Of a DNA stretch of 64,000 nt, positions 34,762-42,638 are shown in pieces. Numbering within the stretch: position 1 is the first letter of the stretch; every line of letters starts with the position of its first letter. The stretch lies in assembly GCA_002337455.1 (NCBI GenBank), contig DDGC01000002.1, positions 220,848 to 284,847 of the forward strand, given 5' to 3'. Both the position numbers and the translations under genes were made by a program. This DNA is from Rhizobiales bacterium UBA1912. Its GTDB lineage: Bacteria > Pseudomonadota > Alphaproteobacteria > Rhizobiales > Devosiaceae. The notes under the pieces were generated by a model. The model saw only the letters and a program-made list of their open reading frames with translations. It did no database searches and was not told the origin of the DNA.

Positions 34762-35655
34762 TTATTCCTGACAGAAGGGCTCCTTGCCCATCACGCTGTC
34801 GATGCCGCCCAGCACGTGCTGACGCCAGTTCTCGTCTTCGAGAATTTCAAAGCTGTGGCCGAGCGTGGTGAGCCAGGCGCGGCCGCCGTCGTAATAGTGG
34901 CACCAGGACACCGGGTTGGTTTCGCCCATGCCCGGATTGCCGTAATAGCCGGCTGTTCCCTGCTCGCGCGACGCATTGTCGACGCTGAGCAGGATGCGAA
35001 CATCGCTCAACCAACGCGGATCGGGGTTGAGGTTGTAGAACTCTTCATCGTTGAACTGAGTGCCCTCTGCCAGATGGGCGACCGAGACATCGCTCTCGCT
35101 TTCGACGATGACGGTGCCCGCCTGACGCGGACCGTGATCATAGAGCTGCGCGCCGAGAAGGCCCTCAAACCATGTCGAGTTGAAATTGGTGCCGAAAGCA
35201 TTGTGGATACCCACAAAGCCACCACCGCCCTCGACGTAGATGCGCAGGGCCATCATGCCCAGGCTGGAAACCGCATCGCGCCCGGTGTTGAAGAACACGA
35301 TGGCATCATAGGGACGAAGCCCAAATCCGCTTTCGAGATCGGCTGGATCCTGGCTGGCGGTGACCTCATAGCCCTGCTCCTCGAGCAGTGCGGTGAGCGC
35401 TTCAACGCCGGCGTCGCGGTTGTCGTGCGGGTTCACGCCCGTGGCGACGTGGGAGAAGATAAAGACCTTCCAGGGCTCTTCTTCACCTGACGTGCGATCG
35501 TACCAGGAATTGTAGCAGCTATCGTCGATGCTGCCGCAAAAGCCGTATTTTTCGAACGTGGTGTATTGCTCGGGCGTCTGCGCGAGAACGGGCATACCGG
35601 TCAATGCGGTCAGAACCGCGGCGGCGCCTGCAAGGCGCGCGAATAGCTTGGTCAT
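34762..35655 (-). CDS. Exported ThuA-like domain protein
   Basis: A 297-residue ThuA-type (GATase1-like fold) protein. It has a clear signal peptide (MTKLFARLAGAAAVLTALTG ending VLA) and GGAGGAG before ATG 35655. The ThuA core includes YDAIVFFNTGRDAVS near residue 120, GGGGFVGIHNAFGTNF near 145 and GGRAWLTTLGHSFEI near 260. ThuA proteins take part in catabolism of keto-sugars such as 3-ketotrehalose. The N-terminal mature part has four cysteines, so disulfides are possible. First gene of an all-periplasmic operon with cytochrome c and PQQ dehydrogenase. Confidence 0.8.
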   Translation of the reverse strand: MTKLFARLAGAAAVLTALTGMPVLAQTPEQYTTFEKYGFCGSIDDSCYNSWYDRTSGEEEPWKVFIFSHVATGVNPHDNRDAGVEALTALLEEQGYEVTASQDPADLESGFGLRPYDAIVFFNTGRDAVSSLGMMALRIYVEGGGGFVGIHNAFGTNFNSTWFEGLLGAQLYDHGPRQAGTVIVESESDVSVAHLAEGTQFNDEEFYNLNPDPRWLSDVRILLSVDNASREQGTAGYYGNPGMGETNPVSWCHYYDGGRAWLTTLGHSFEILEDENWRQHVLGGIDSVMGKEPFCQE

Positions 35656-35760
35656 CTCTAAGTCTCCTCCAAAATCCTCGGTCGGGCTGCAGCAGCAGAG
35701 CGGCGATGGCCAGCCTCTGCGCCGGTTCGAGCAATCTGATCTCGATCCCCGCCGATTGAT

Positions 35761-35783
35761 TGCATGATAAAATCTGTCATGCA
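35761..35783. promoter_or_regulatory. Inverted repeat upstream of the quinoprotein operon
   Basis: Seven-base arms TGCATGA and TCATGCA with a nine-base AT-rich spacer lie about 106 bases before the ThuA-like start, in an otherwise AT-rich 290-base gap. The shape fits a regulator binding site. No candidate regulator is adjacent on the same operon. Confidence 0.4.
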
Positions 35784-35945
35784 AGATTTAATATGAGACT
35801 TTGTATTTCATATGTTGATTTTGTTTTTGATTGTCAAAATGACAAACACCAACGCACCCGACGCAGGGCACGTCCGGCTGGAAGTTGGTTTGCGCTGTCG
35901 GTTGCCGGCTCAAGGACGTTGGCCGGAGAAGCCGCCGGCGGGCTG

Positions 35946-36362
35946 TTACGTCTGGACGATGCCGCCTGCCGCGAAATCGGCGACGATGCGCTCGGCCAGT
36001 ACAGTCTCGGTGTCCTCGCGGGCGCCGCTCAGACCCATTGCGCCGAAGAAACCGCCATCACGCTCAAGCAGCACGCCGCCGCCAAGCGGCACCACATGGG
36101 GCAGATGGGCCAGGGGCATGCCCTCCTTGACGCGCCGGGAAAAGTCCGAGGTCGGCCTGCGAAACAGCGCCGCGCTGCGCGCCTTGGCCAGCGCCGCATC
36201 GACCGCTGCGGGAAACGCGCCATCCATGCGCACCTGAATATGGGGCCAGCCGCCGTCATCGACGATGGCCACAGCCAGCTCGAGCCCCTCCTCGCGCGCA
36301 TAATCCATTGCCGCCCTGGCGATGGCATCGGCCTGCGCGAATGTCAGCGTGCGCTTTTCCAT
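35946..36362 (-). CDS. HbpS/GlcG family heme-binding-like protein
   Basis: A 138-residue protein of the GlcG/HbpS (DUF336) family. It begins MEKRTLTFAQADAIARAAMD, with family segments AVAIVDDGGWPHIQVRMDG near residue 30 and VPLGGGVLLERDGGFFGAMGLSGA near 90. No signal peptide is seen. ATG 36362 follows the aroQ stop by two bases. These proteins often accompany catabolic operons; their role is unclear. Here it is last in an operon with aroQ and, further upstream, a TRAP transporter. Confidence 0.83.
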   Translation of the reverse strand: MEKRTLTFAQADAIARAAMDYAREEGLELAVAIVDDGGWPHIQVRMDGAFPAAVDAALAKARSAALFRRPTSDFSRRVKEGMPLAHLPHVVPLGGGVLLERDGGFFGAMGLSGAREDTETVLAERIVADFAAGGIVQT

Positions 36363-36364
36363 GG

Positions 36365-36805
36365 TCAGTTCAAGAGGTCCTTGCGGGCGCACATGGCCTG
36401 CATCGCCACGCCGTAGCCGTCCGCACCCAGCCCCGCCATGACGGCCGTCGCGACCTTGGACACGTAGGAATGGTGATACATGGCCTCGCGTCGATGCACG
36501 TTGGTGATGTGGAACTCATAGATTGGTCCGGGAAACATCTTGAGCGCATCGAGCAGGGCCATCGATGTGAAGGTGAAGGCTGCCGGATTGATGATAATGC
36601 CCGCCGCCGCATCGATCGCTTCGTGCACCCAATCGATCAGGCGTTCCTCGGAATTGGTTTGCCGGAACTCCACAGGACGGTCACCGGCGCTGGCGCGGCA
36701 GATCTCTTCGACCTGGCCGAGTGTGGTTGCACCGTAGAGCTCGGGTTCACGCAAGCCCAGCCGGTTCAGGTTGGGGCCATTGAGCACAAAAATAGGTTTG
36801 GTCAT
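36365..36805 (-). CDS. aroQ: Type II 3-dehydroquinate dehydratase
   Basis: A 146-residue type II enzyme. The N-terminal signature IFVLNGPNLNRLGLREPELYG carries the catalytic loop Arg and Tyr. The segment FHITNVHRREAMYHHSYVS holds the catalytic His, and INPAAFTFTS is conserved. It interconverts 3-dehydroquinate and 3-dehydroshikimate. Placement directly after a TRAP transporter and in an island with an AroE-like dehydrogenase points to catabolic quinate/shikimate use. It may be a second copy besides a biosynthetic aroQ elsewhere. Confidence 0.9.
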   Translation of the reverse strand: MTKPIFVLNGPNLNRLGLREPELYGATTLGQVEEICRASAGDRPVEFRQTNSEERLIDWVHEAIDAAAGIIINPAAFTFTSMALLDALKMFPGPIYEFHITNVHRREAMYHHSYVSKVATAVMAGLGADGYGVAMQAMCARKDLLN

Positions 36806-36824
36806 TTACGCGAACTTTCGAAAA

Positions 36825-38126
36825 CTAACCCTGATAGCCGAACATGCGCGGCAGCCAGAGGACGGTATCGGGAACGAAGGTGAAGAGGATGAGCGCCGCC
36901 AGAAGCGCGCCGAGGAAGGGCAACGTGTCGCCCACGATGTGGCGCAGCTTGGCTCGCGATATCGACTGCATGACAAAGAGCAGCATGCCGTAGGGCGGGG
37001 TTATCAGCCCGATCATCACGTTGATGACGACAACGACGCCGAAGTGAACCAGATCGATGCCCAACGCCGCTGCCGAGGGCACGAGCACCGGCACGATGAT
37101 CAGGATGATCGCGGTGCCTTCGAGCATGCAGCCCAAGAGCAACAGCACCACATTGACGAAGATCAGGAAGGTGATCGGGTCGAGGTTCCATTCGGTCAGC
37201 AAGACGCTGAGGGTGGCCGGGATGTTTTCGACGGTGACCACGTAATTGAGGACCAGCGCGCCGGCGATCAGCATGCCGATCGAAACGGTGGTCTTGGACG
37301 AGGTCACCAGCGACTGGTAGAGGCTCTTGAGGCTGATTGAGCGGTAGAGAACGATCGAGATGACCAGCGCATAGGCGGCGGCGACGGCCGCGGCCTCGGT
37401 GGGCGTGGTGATGCCACTGTAGATGCAGAACAGCAGCACGACCGGCATCATCAGGGCCGGGAGCGATGTCCAGGTGATGCGCGGCAGTTCACGCAGCGGC
37501 ACGGGGTCCTCAACGGGGAAATCGTTGGTGCGGGCCTTGATATAGACGATGATGGCGAGCGAGACGCCCATGATGGCACCGGGGATGATGCCGGCTAAAA
37601 ACAGATATCCGATCGAGGCGTCCGAAACGAGCGCATAGAGCACCATGGGGATCGAGGGCGGAATGATCGGCCCGATCACCGCCGAGGACGCTGTGAGCGC
37701 CGCAGCAAAAGAGGCGGGGTATTTGCCGTCGCGGGTCATGAGCGAATAGATCATCTTGCCCGTGCCGGCGGCGTCGGCAATGGCGGACCCGGACATGCCG
37801 GCAAACACCATCGATTGCAGCACGTTGACCTGAGCCAGGCCACCCCTGAACCGCCCGACCACCGCATTGCACCAGGCCAGGAGCCTGTCGGACAGCGAGC
37901 CGGTGTTCATGAACTCGGCGGCGAGAATAAAGAGCGGCACCGCAAGGATGATGTAGTTGGAATACATGCGGTTGAGGAGCTGCTCGGCGGCGATCCCCAT
38001 GTCGAGGCCCGACATGAAAAGATAAAGGATCGAACCGGCTATCATCGACAGCCCGATGGGCAGGCCGAGAACGGCGAGCGCCAGAATCGAGGCGATGCAG
38101 ACAAAGAAGGGATCGAGGAGCATCAT
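36825..38126 (-). CDS. TRAP transporter large permease (DctM family), quinate/shikimate island
   Basis: A 433-residue DctM-type membrane protein. Core segments are AGMSGSAIADAAGTGKMIYSLM near residue 115 and GPIIPPSIPMVLYALVSDASIGYLF near 150. ATG 38126 overlaps the small permease stop by four bases. The aroQ gene follows 19 bases downstream, so transport and first metabolism appear co-transcribed. Substrate inferred from context to be shikimate, quinate or a similar acid. Confidence 0.88.
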   Translation of the reverse strand: MMLLDPFFVCIASILALAVLGLPIGLSMIAGSILYLFMSGLDMGIAAEQLLNRMYSNYIILAVPLFILAAEFMNTGSLSDRLLAWCNAVVGRFRGGLAQVNVLQSMVFAGMSGSAIADAAGTGKMIYSLMTRDGKYPASFAAALTASSAVIGPIIPPSIPMVLYALVSDASIGYLFLAGIIPGAIMGVSLAIIVYIKARTNDFPVEDPVPLRELPRITWTSLPALMMPVVLLFCIYSGITTPTEAAAVAAAYALVISIVLYRSISLKSLYQSLVTSSKTTVSIGMLIAGALVLNYVVTVENIPATLSVLLTEWNLDPITFLIFVNVVLLLLGCMLEGTAIILIIVPVLVPSAAALGIDLVHFGVVVVINVMIGLITPPYGMLLFVMQSISRAKLRHIVGDTLPFLGALLAALILFTFVPDTVLWLPRMFGYQG

Positions 38127-38629
38127 TTGGCGGGGCCTTCGAGCTCTTCATCGGCATCGCTGCCCCACACCGCAACGCCCGCCCGCCAGATGTAGCGCGC
38201 CATGGTCACAACGGTGAAAACAATGAAGATTGAATAGACGTAGTCGTAGCGGAATTTGAGGTAGGCGGTCTTTTCCACCTTCATGAACAGCACGTAATCG
38301 ACGATGGCCGGGAGTGCGAGACCGAACAGAGCGACAAGCGCGATGGCAGTTATGACCGTCATTATCCGGCGTGCGCGCGAACTGACCGAGCTGTAGACGA
38401 TGTCGAGCCGCACATCATCTCGCGACCGCAAAACGAAAGTCGTCCCGAACAGGACTATCCACACCCACAGGATTGCGCTCAGCTCATAGGCCCAACCGCT
38501 CTGCATGCGCAGTCCGTAGCGGAAGACAATCTGCAGGATGAACAGCGCGAACATGGCGCCAAGCATCAGCGCCAGCACGTTCTCGGCCCGCGCGGCAAGC
38601 CAGCGCCCAACGCGCAATAGTCCGGACAT
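38123..38629 (-). CDS. TRAP transporter small permease (DctQ family)
   Basis: A 168-residue DctQ subunit with four hydrophobic segments and the family stretch WAYELSAILWVWIVLFGTTF near residue 45. ATG 38629 is preceded by GGAGAG. A longer frame to 38695 runs into the hairpin region and is not used. It joins the large permease in the inner membrane. Confidence 0.87.
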   Translation of the reverse strand: MSGLLRVGRWLAARAENVLALMLGAMFALFILQIVFRYGLRMQSGWAYELSAILWVWIVLFGTTFVLRSRDDVRLDIVYSSVSSRARRIMTVITAIALVALFGLALPAIVDYVLFMKVEKTAYLKFRYDYVYSIFIVFTVVTMARYIWRAGVAVWGSDADEELEGPAK

Positions 38630-38675
38630 GGAAACTCTCCTCTCCCTTACAAGCCACTCCGGCATCAGGGAAATA

Positions 38676-38709
38676 CAGAAAGGGCGCCGCGGCAATAACC
38701 ACGGCGCCC
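38676..38709 (-). terminator. Terminator-like hairpin after TRAP binding-protein gene
   Basis: Minus-strand stem GGGCGCCG with CGGCGCCC around a 12-base loop, followed by TTTCTG. It sits between the binding-protein gene and the permease genes. It is probably a partial terminator that makes the binding protein more abundant. Confidence 0.65.
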
Positions 38710-38719
38710 GATATGTGCC

Positions 38720-39706
38720 TTAAAGGGCGTTGATGGCTTCGAGCGCACCCTCGGGCCAGCTGGCCGAGATGTCGGAGTTCAGATACTGCTCCTGAGCGTA
38801 GACGCGGAAAGCGTCCTGGTCCGGCTCGTAGATGTTGAGGCCGGCGGCCTCGAACTCACCGATCAGCTGCTCTTCCATGGCGATGTGTTCGGCCTGGCTC
38901 CAGTTGATCGCTTCGCTGGCAGCGGCCTGGAAGGCTTCCTGATCCTCTGCCGACATGGCGTTCCACGCATCGGACGAGATCACCAGAAGGTCATAGCCGA
39001 TGAGGTGCGAGGTCAGAACAATCTGATCCATCACTTCGTAGAACTTCATGTTCTGGACGTTGGGAAGCGGGTTGTCCTGCCCGTCGATGGCGCCGGTCTG
39101 GAGGCCGGTATAAACCTCGGCGTAGTCCATCGGAGTGGGGCTGGCGCCAATGGCACTGCCCAGGAACTGCCATGCATCGCCACCCGGCATGCGCAGGCGC
39201 ACGCCTTCCATATCGGCGGGAGTCTGGATTTCCTTGTCGATGCGCAGACCGACCTGACGGGCGCCGAAATAGGTCGGGCCGAGAATATGGATACCGAGCT
39301 GCTCTTCGGCCATCTGCTTGAATTCTTCGCCGACTTCGCTGTCAAAGAAGGCGCGCAGATGGTCGGCATCGCGGAACAGATAGGCCGAAGTCAGAAGCGA
39401 CCATTCGGGGATCTGGTTGGAAATGTCCTGAGGGGCAATGTTGCCCATTTCGAGGTTTCCGCGCTGCAGGGCAACGAGTTCGGTACCCTGACGGAAAAGC
39501 GTGCCGCCGTAATAGGGCTCGATAGTGGCAATGTCACGCACAGCATCGGCGAACTGGCCCATCATTCCGGCGCGGATGTCCTGATCGGAAAATACGGCCG
39601 AAAACCGGAGCGTCTGTGCATCCTGAGCCATGACCGGCATCGATACGGCAGCCGCGATTGCAACCGAGCCGAGCATGAGAGCCCGGCGGGTGAGATTTAA
39701 AAGCAT
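38720..39706 (-). CDS. TRAP transporter periplasmic binding protein (DctP family)
   Basis: A 328-residue DctP-type protein. N-terminus MLLNLTRRALMLGSVAIAAA ending PVMA has a twin-arginine-like TRRALML followed by a hydrophobic core, so Tat export is possible. Family features are PADMEGVRLRMPGGDAW near residue 162 and EVYTGLQTGAIDGQDNPLPN near 192. ATG 39706 has AAGGAGG upstream. First gene of the TRAP-aroQ operon, with a palindromic operator 90 bases upstream. Confidence 0.87.
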   Translation of the reverse strand: MLLNLTRRALMLGSVAIAAAVSMPVMAQDAQTLRFSAVFSDQDIRAGMMGQFADAVRDIATIEPYYGGTLFRQGTELVALQRGNLEMGNIAPQDISNQIPEWSLLTSAYLFRDADHLRAFFDSEVGEEFKQMAEEQLGIHILGPTYFGARQVGLRIDKEIQTPADMEGVRLRMPGGDAWQFLGSAIGASPTPMDYAEVYTGLQTGAIDGQDNPLPNVQNMKFYEVMDQIVLTSHLIGYDLLVISSDAWNAMSAEDQEAFQAAASEAINWSQAEHIAMEEQLIGEFEAAGLNIYEPDQDAFRVYAQEQYLNSDISASWPEGALEAINAL

Positions 39707-39795
39707 AACGATCTTCCTCCTTGTTACGTCCGGCGATGATTGGCGCAGCGTCACGACGCGCGACATCTCCCCTCTCCGTCGCCTGAGTCAAATGT

Positions 39796-39809
39796 ACGAA
39801 CTAGTTCGT
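39796..39809. promoter_or_regulatory. 14-bp palindromic operator upstream of TRAP operon
   Basis: ACGAACTAGTTCGT is a perfect palindrome within AATGTACGAACTAGTT. The same 16-base block recurs at 41671-41686 upstream of the TetR and AroE genes. The AACTAGTT core is of the kind bound by TetR-family repressors, and the adjacent TetR gene is the obvious candidate. Confidence 0.7.
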
Positions 39810-39971
39810 TTATGTCAAGCGGCTTTCCGCCTGCTGCACTGCATCTATCGTTACCAAGAACGTATGTCAATTTCCAAAATATCATATGAAACAAATTTGC
39901 ACCGTGATAACGTGGAAAGGTGACAAGCGCACAAAGACGTGGCAGGAACAGCCAACGGGGAAAAGACGAGC

Positions 39972-40661
39972 ATGGCAAACGCAAGACCGCTGCACGACAC
40001 AATGGACGACATTTCCGACACTGTGGGCGAACAGGCCTTCCGCAAGATTCGCGGCGATATCGTCTCGGGCGATTTAAAGCCCGGACAGAAGCTCAAGCTC
40101 GAACATCTCAAAAGCAAGTATGGCGTCAGCGTTTCCACGCTGCGCGAAATCCTCAACCGGCTGACCACCGAGGATCTGGTGGTGGCCGAAGGACAGCGCG
40201 GCTTTGAAGTCAGCCCCGCCTCGGTGGACAACCTGCGCGAAGTGGGCGATCTCCGCCTCGTTCTGGAAAACCACGCGCTTGCGCTGTCTTTTGCGGCGGG
40301 CGACCTTGATTGGGAAGCAGATGTCGTTGCCGCCCATCATAAGCTCTCGTCGATCGAAAGGGCTCTGCTGGGCGGGGATGCGAACCGGACATTTGAGTGG
40401 ATCAAATATGACTTTGCATTCCACCACGCGCTGATTGCGGCCTGCGGCTCGAAATCGCTGCTGGCGATCCACCAGTCGATTTTCGATCGCTTCATGCGCT
40501 ACCACCTGCTGGCTGCCAGCTTCCGCGGCGATGGGGTTTCCGAAGATCACAAGGAGCTGTTCCGGCTGGCGCTTGAGCGCGATGTTGCCGGAGCGCAGGC
40601 CAAACTGGCCCAGCACATCCATTCGGGCATCGATCACATCCTGAGTACGGGCAGGCTCTAG
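39972..40661 (+). CDS. GntR family (FCD) transcriptional regulator
   Basis: A 229-residue regulator with winged helix QKLKLEHLKSKYGVSVSTLREILNRLTTEDLV and an FCD domain with segments FHHALIAACGSKSLL and EDHKELFRLALERDVAGAQ. ATG 39972 is chosen; an extension to 39939 is possible. It is divergent from the TRAP operon and convergent with the AroE-like gene, so control of the quinate/shikimate island is likely alongside the TetR protein. Confidence 0.85.
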   Translation: MANARPLHDTMDDISDTVGEQAFRKIRGDIVSGDLKPGQKLKLEHLKSKYGVSVSTLREILNRLTTEDLVVAEGQRGFEVSPASVDNLREVGDLRLVLENHALALSFAAGDLDWEADVVAAHHKLSSIERALLGGDANRTFEWIKYDFAFHHALIAACGSKSLLAIHQSIFDRFMRYHLLAASFRGDGVSEDHKELFRLALERDVAGAQAKLAQHIHSGIDHILSTGRL

Positions 40662-40670
40662 AACTTCCGA

Positions 40671-41552
40671 TCAGGCGGCAGCTTCAAAGCTTCGTTTCAT
40701 TTCCTCGCGCGAAGGGGTGCGGCCGGTGAAGAGCTCGAACGCCTTGACCGCCTGGAATATGGCCATTCCCGTTCCCGGCAGTGTTGCGCATCCGATGGCC
40801 GCTGCGTGTTTGATCAGCCTGGTTTCGCGTGGGAAGTAGACGATATCGGCAACCCATTGCCCGGCGTGCAGACATTCTGCATCGACTGGCATGCCGGGAT
40901 ATTTGTCCATGCCGATGGGGGTAGCATTGACAATGCCATCAAACGACGCAGCCGACGAGATGTCGGTGACCACCGCCACTTCATAGCCCACCTCCCGCAT
41001 ACGCGCGGCCAGGGCCTGGGCGCGGGTCGGGTCGGTATCGAACACGAACAGCGCTTCAACACCAACCTCGATCAGGGCGCGCGCCACGGCGGCGCCGGCG
41101 CCTCCTGCCCCAATCTGGAGCACGCGGTTGCGCGGCGCATCGGGCAGGCCGAGCCGGAAGCTTTCAGCAAATCCCCAACAATCGGTGTTGTGCCCGATCC
41201 GCTGACCATCCTCGAATATCACCGTGTTGACCGCGCCGATCTCACTTGCATCGGGCGCGAGCTGATGGAGGTGTTCGAGGACGGCCTGCTTGAACGGGTG
41301 GGTGACGTTGACGCCACCGAACCCGACCTTTTCGAGCAGGTCGACGACGTCACCCAGATGCTCATTGCCCAGGGCGAGCGCGTCGAAATCGATCAGATGG
41401 TAGTGGTAATCGAGGCCCTGCCGCTCCCCTTCCTGCCTGTGCATGATGGGAGAAAGCGATGCACCGATGCCTCGGCCCAGCAGTCCGATATGGATTGCCC
41501 CTTTGGCGCCGATATCGAGCAGTTGCGCAAGATTGCCGCCCAAGTTCGCCAT
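40671..41552 (-). CDS. Quinate/shikimate dehydrogenase (AroE family)
   Basis: A 293-residue AroE-type enzyme. The substrate site segment GRGIGASLSPIMHRQEGE is near residue 28. The catalytic Lys and Asp are in GGVNVTHPFKQAVLEHL and GHNTDCWGF, and the Rossmann motif is QIGAGGAGAAVARAL. ATG 41552 is used; a start at 41594 adds 14 residues. Located beside a TRAP transporter and aroQ, it is probably catabolic, oxidising shikimate or quinate rather than making shikimate. Confidence 0.83.
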   Translation of the reverse strand: MANLGGNLAQLLDIGAKGAIHIGLLGRGIGASLSPIMHRQEGERQGLDYHYHLIDFDALALGNEHLGDVVDLLEKVGFGGVNVTHPFKQAVLEHLHQLAPDASEIGAVNTVIFEDGQRIGHNTDCWGFAESFRLGLPDAPRNRVLQIGAGGAGAAVARALIEVGVEALFVFDTDPTRAQALAARMREVGYEVAVVTDISSAASFDGIVNATPIGMDKYPGMPVDAECLHAGQWVADIVYFPRETRLIKHAAAIGCATLPGTGMAIFQAVKAFELFTGRTPSREEMKRSFEAAA

Positions 41553-41675
41553 GCCTGAAGATCCCGTTTGTGCTGAAGCCGCAGTCAAATGCATTCCCCT
41601 TGGGGCAGTTGCCTTGCCCTTGTGTTTTTTGAGCGTCTCGACCTAAATGCAGGCGCGACAGTAGGTGATTAATGT

Positions 41676-41689
41676 ACGAACTAGTTAGT
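41676..41689. promoter_or_regulatory. Near-palindromic operator between AroE-like and TetR genes
   Basis: ACGAACTAGTTAGT differs by one base from the perfect palindrome at 39796, and 16 bases (AATGTACGAACTAGTT) are identical at both places. It lies 15 bases before the TetR start and upstream of the divergent dehydrogenase, so one repressor can control all three promoters. Confidence 0.7.
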
Positions 41690-41703
41690 TTAGTCAATCG
41701 GCC

Positions 41704-42390
41704 ATGCGTGGCGGCGGGGGCGGGATATTGAGCAATACCGAAGACACAAAGCAGCCAAGCCGGCGCCAGCAGGATCCTGAAGGCACGCGGCGTAACATCA
41801 TCGAGGTCGCATCCAGCGAGTTCGCCCTTAACGGGCTGGCTGGAGCCCGTATCGACGAAATTGCCGAGAAGACCCGCGCCAGCAAGCGGATGATCTACTA
41901 TTATTTCGGGGATAAAGAGGGCCTGTACGTCAGCGCCCTCGAAAACGCCTATCGCGTGGTGCGCGAAGGGGAAGCCGAGCTCGATATCGAAAGCCTGCCG
42001 CCGCTCGAAGGCTTACGCCGTCTTGTCGGGTTCACGTTCGATCATCATTCCGAGCATGAGGATTTCATCCGCATGGTGATGATCGAAAACATCCATTCGG
42101 GCCGCTACATGGAGCGGTCGCCGGCGCTGCGCGCCGTCAATGAGGCCGCTATCGCCCGGATCGGGTCGATCTATGCCAAGGGCGTGGCAGAGGGCGTTTT
42201 CCGGGACGGGCTGGACCCGCTGGAAATCCACTGGCAGATCAGCGCGCTGTGCTTTTTCAACGTGTCGAACCGGGCAACGTTCTCGCATCTTTTCGGTCGT
42301 GACATGAGCTCGGCCGAAAACCAGGTGAAGCTCCGCCAGAACGCAATCGATATGGTCTTCAGGTATCTGGCCAAGCCCGAGTACATCTAA
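41704..42390 (+). CDS. TetR family transcriptional repressor
   Basis: A 228-residue repressor. The N-terminal helix-turn-helix region is GARIDEIAEKTRASKRMIYYYFGDKEGLYVSAL (residues about 46-79), and the C-terminal part is an all-helical ligand domain containing HSEHEDFIRMVMIENIHSG. ATG 41704 is used but a TTG at 41728 cannot be excluded. It is divergent from the AroE-like gene, with the shared operator between them. Likely ligand is a shikimate-pathway acid, which is inference. Confidence 0.87.
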   Translation: MRGGGGGILSNTEDTKQPSRRQQDPEGTRRNIIEVASSEFALNGLAGARIDEIAEKTRASKRMIYYYFGDKEGLYVSALENAYRVVREGEAELDIESLPPLEGLRRLVGFTFDHHSEHEDFIRMVMIENIHSGRYMERSPALRAVNEAAIARIGSIYAKGVAEGVFRDGLDPLEIHWQISALCFFNVSNRATFSHLFGRDMSSAENQVKLRQNAIDMVFRYLAKPEYI

Positions 42391-42508
42391 ATCCCAGCCC
42401 ATCGGGACTGACTCTCGTTGGCGGACATCCATCGGATCGCGACGCCCAAGCTCTTGGCTGCTTTGGAGCGCCCGGCCTCTACGCCGGTTTTGAAAGCGCG
42501 TCGGCACC

Positions 42509-42533
42509 AATAAAGTAACTCACTTGTGTTATT
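42509..42533 (-). promoter_or_regulatory. Putative ROK-regulator site 1, upstream of exported PIG-L gene
   Basis: Read on the minus strand it begins AATAACACAAGT and ends TTACTTTATT (25 bases). Related 25-base sites occur at 49775 and 49912. It lies 105 bases before the deacetylase start, within a 248-base gap that has no other recognisable feature. Confidence 0.6.
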
Positions 42534-42638
42534 GTTTTTACGGACGCATACTCATGGTCAAATTGGACGAACAGATCCAATGCCAGGCGCCGCCGAACGG
42601 GCCGCAGGAGCGAAAATTTCAAAGGTAGGATTGTCTCG

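Noticed and set aside
35800..39895. A shared CATATGAAA sequence upstream of the quinoprotein region and near the GntR gene at 39972
   Set aside because: Only nine bases match, both in AT-rich DNA, so chance is a sufficient explanation.
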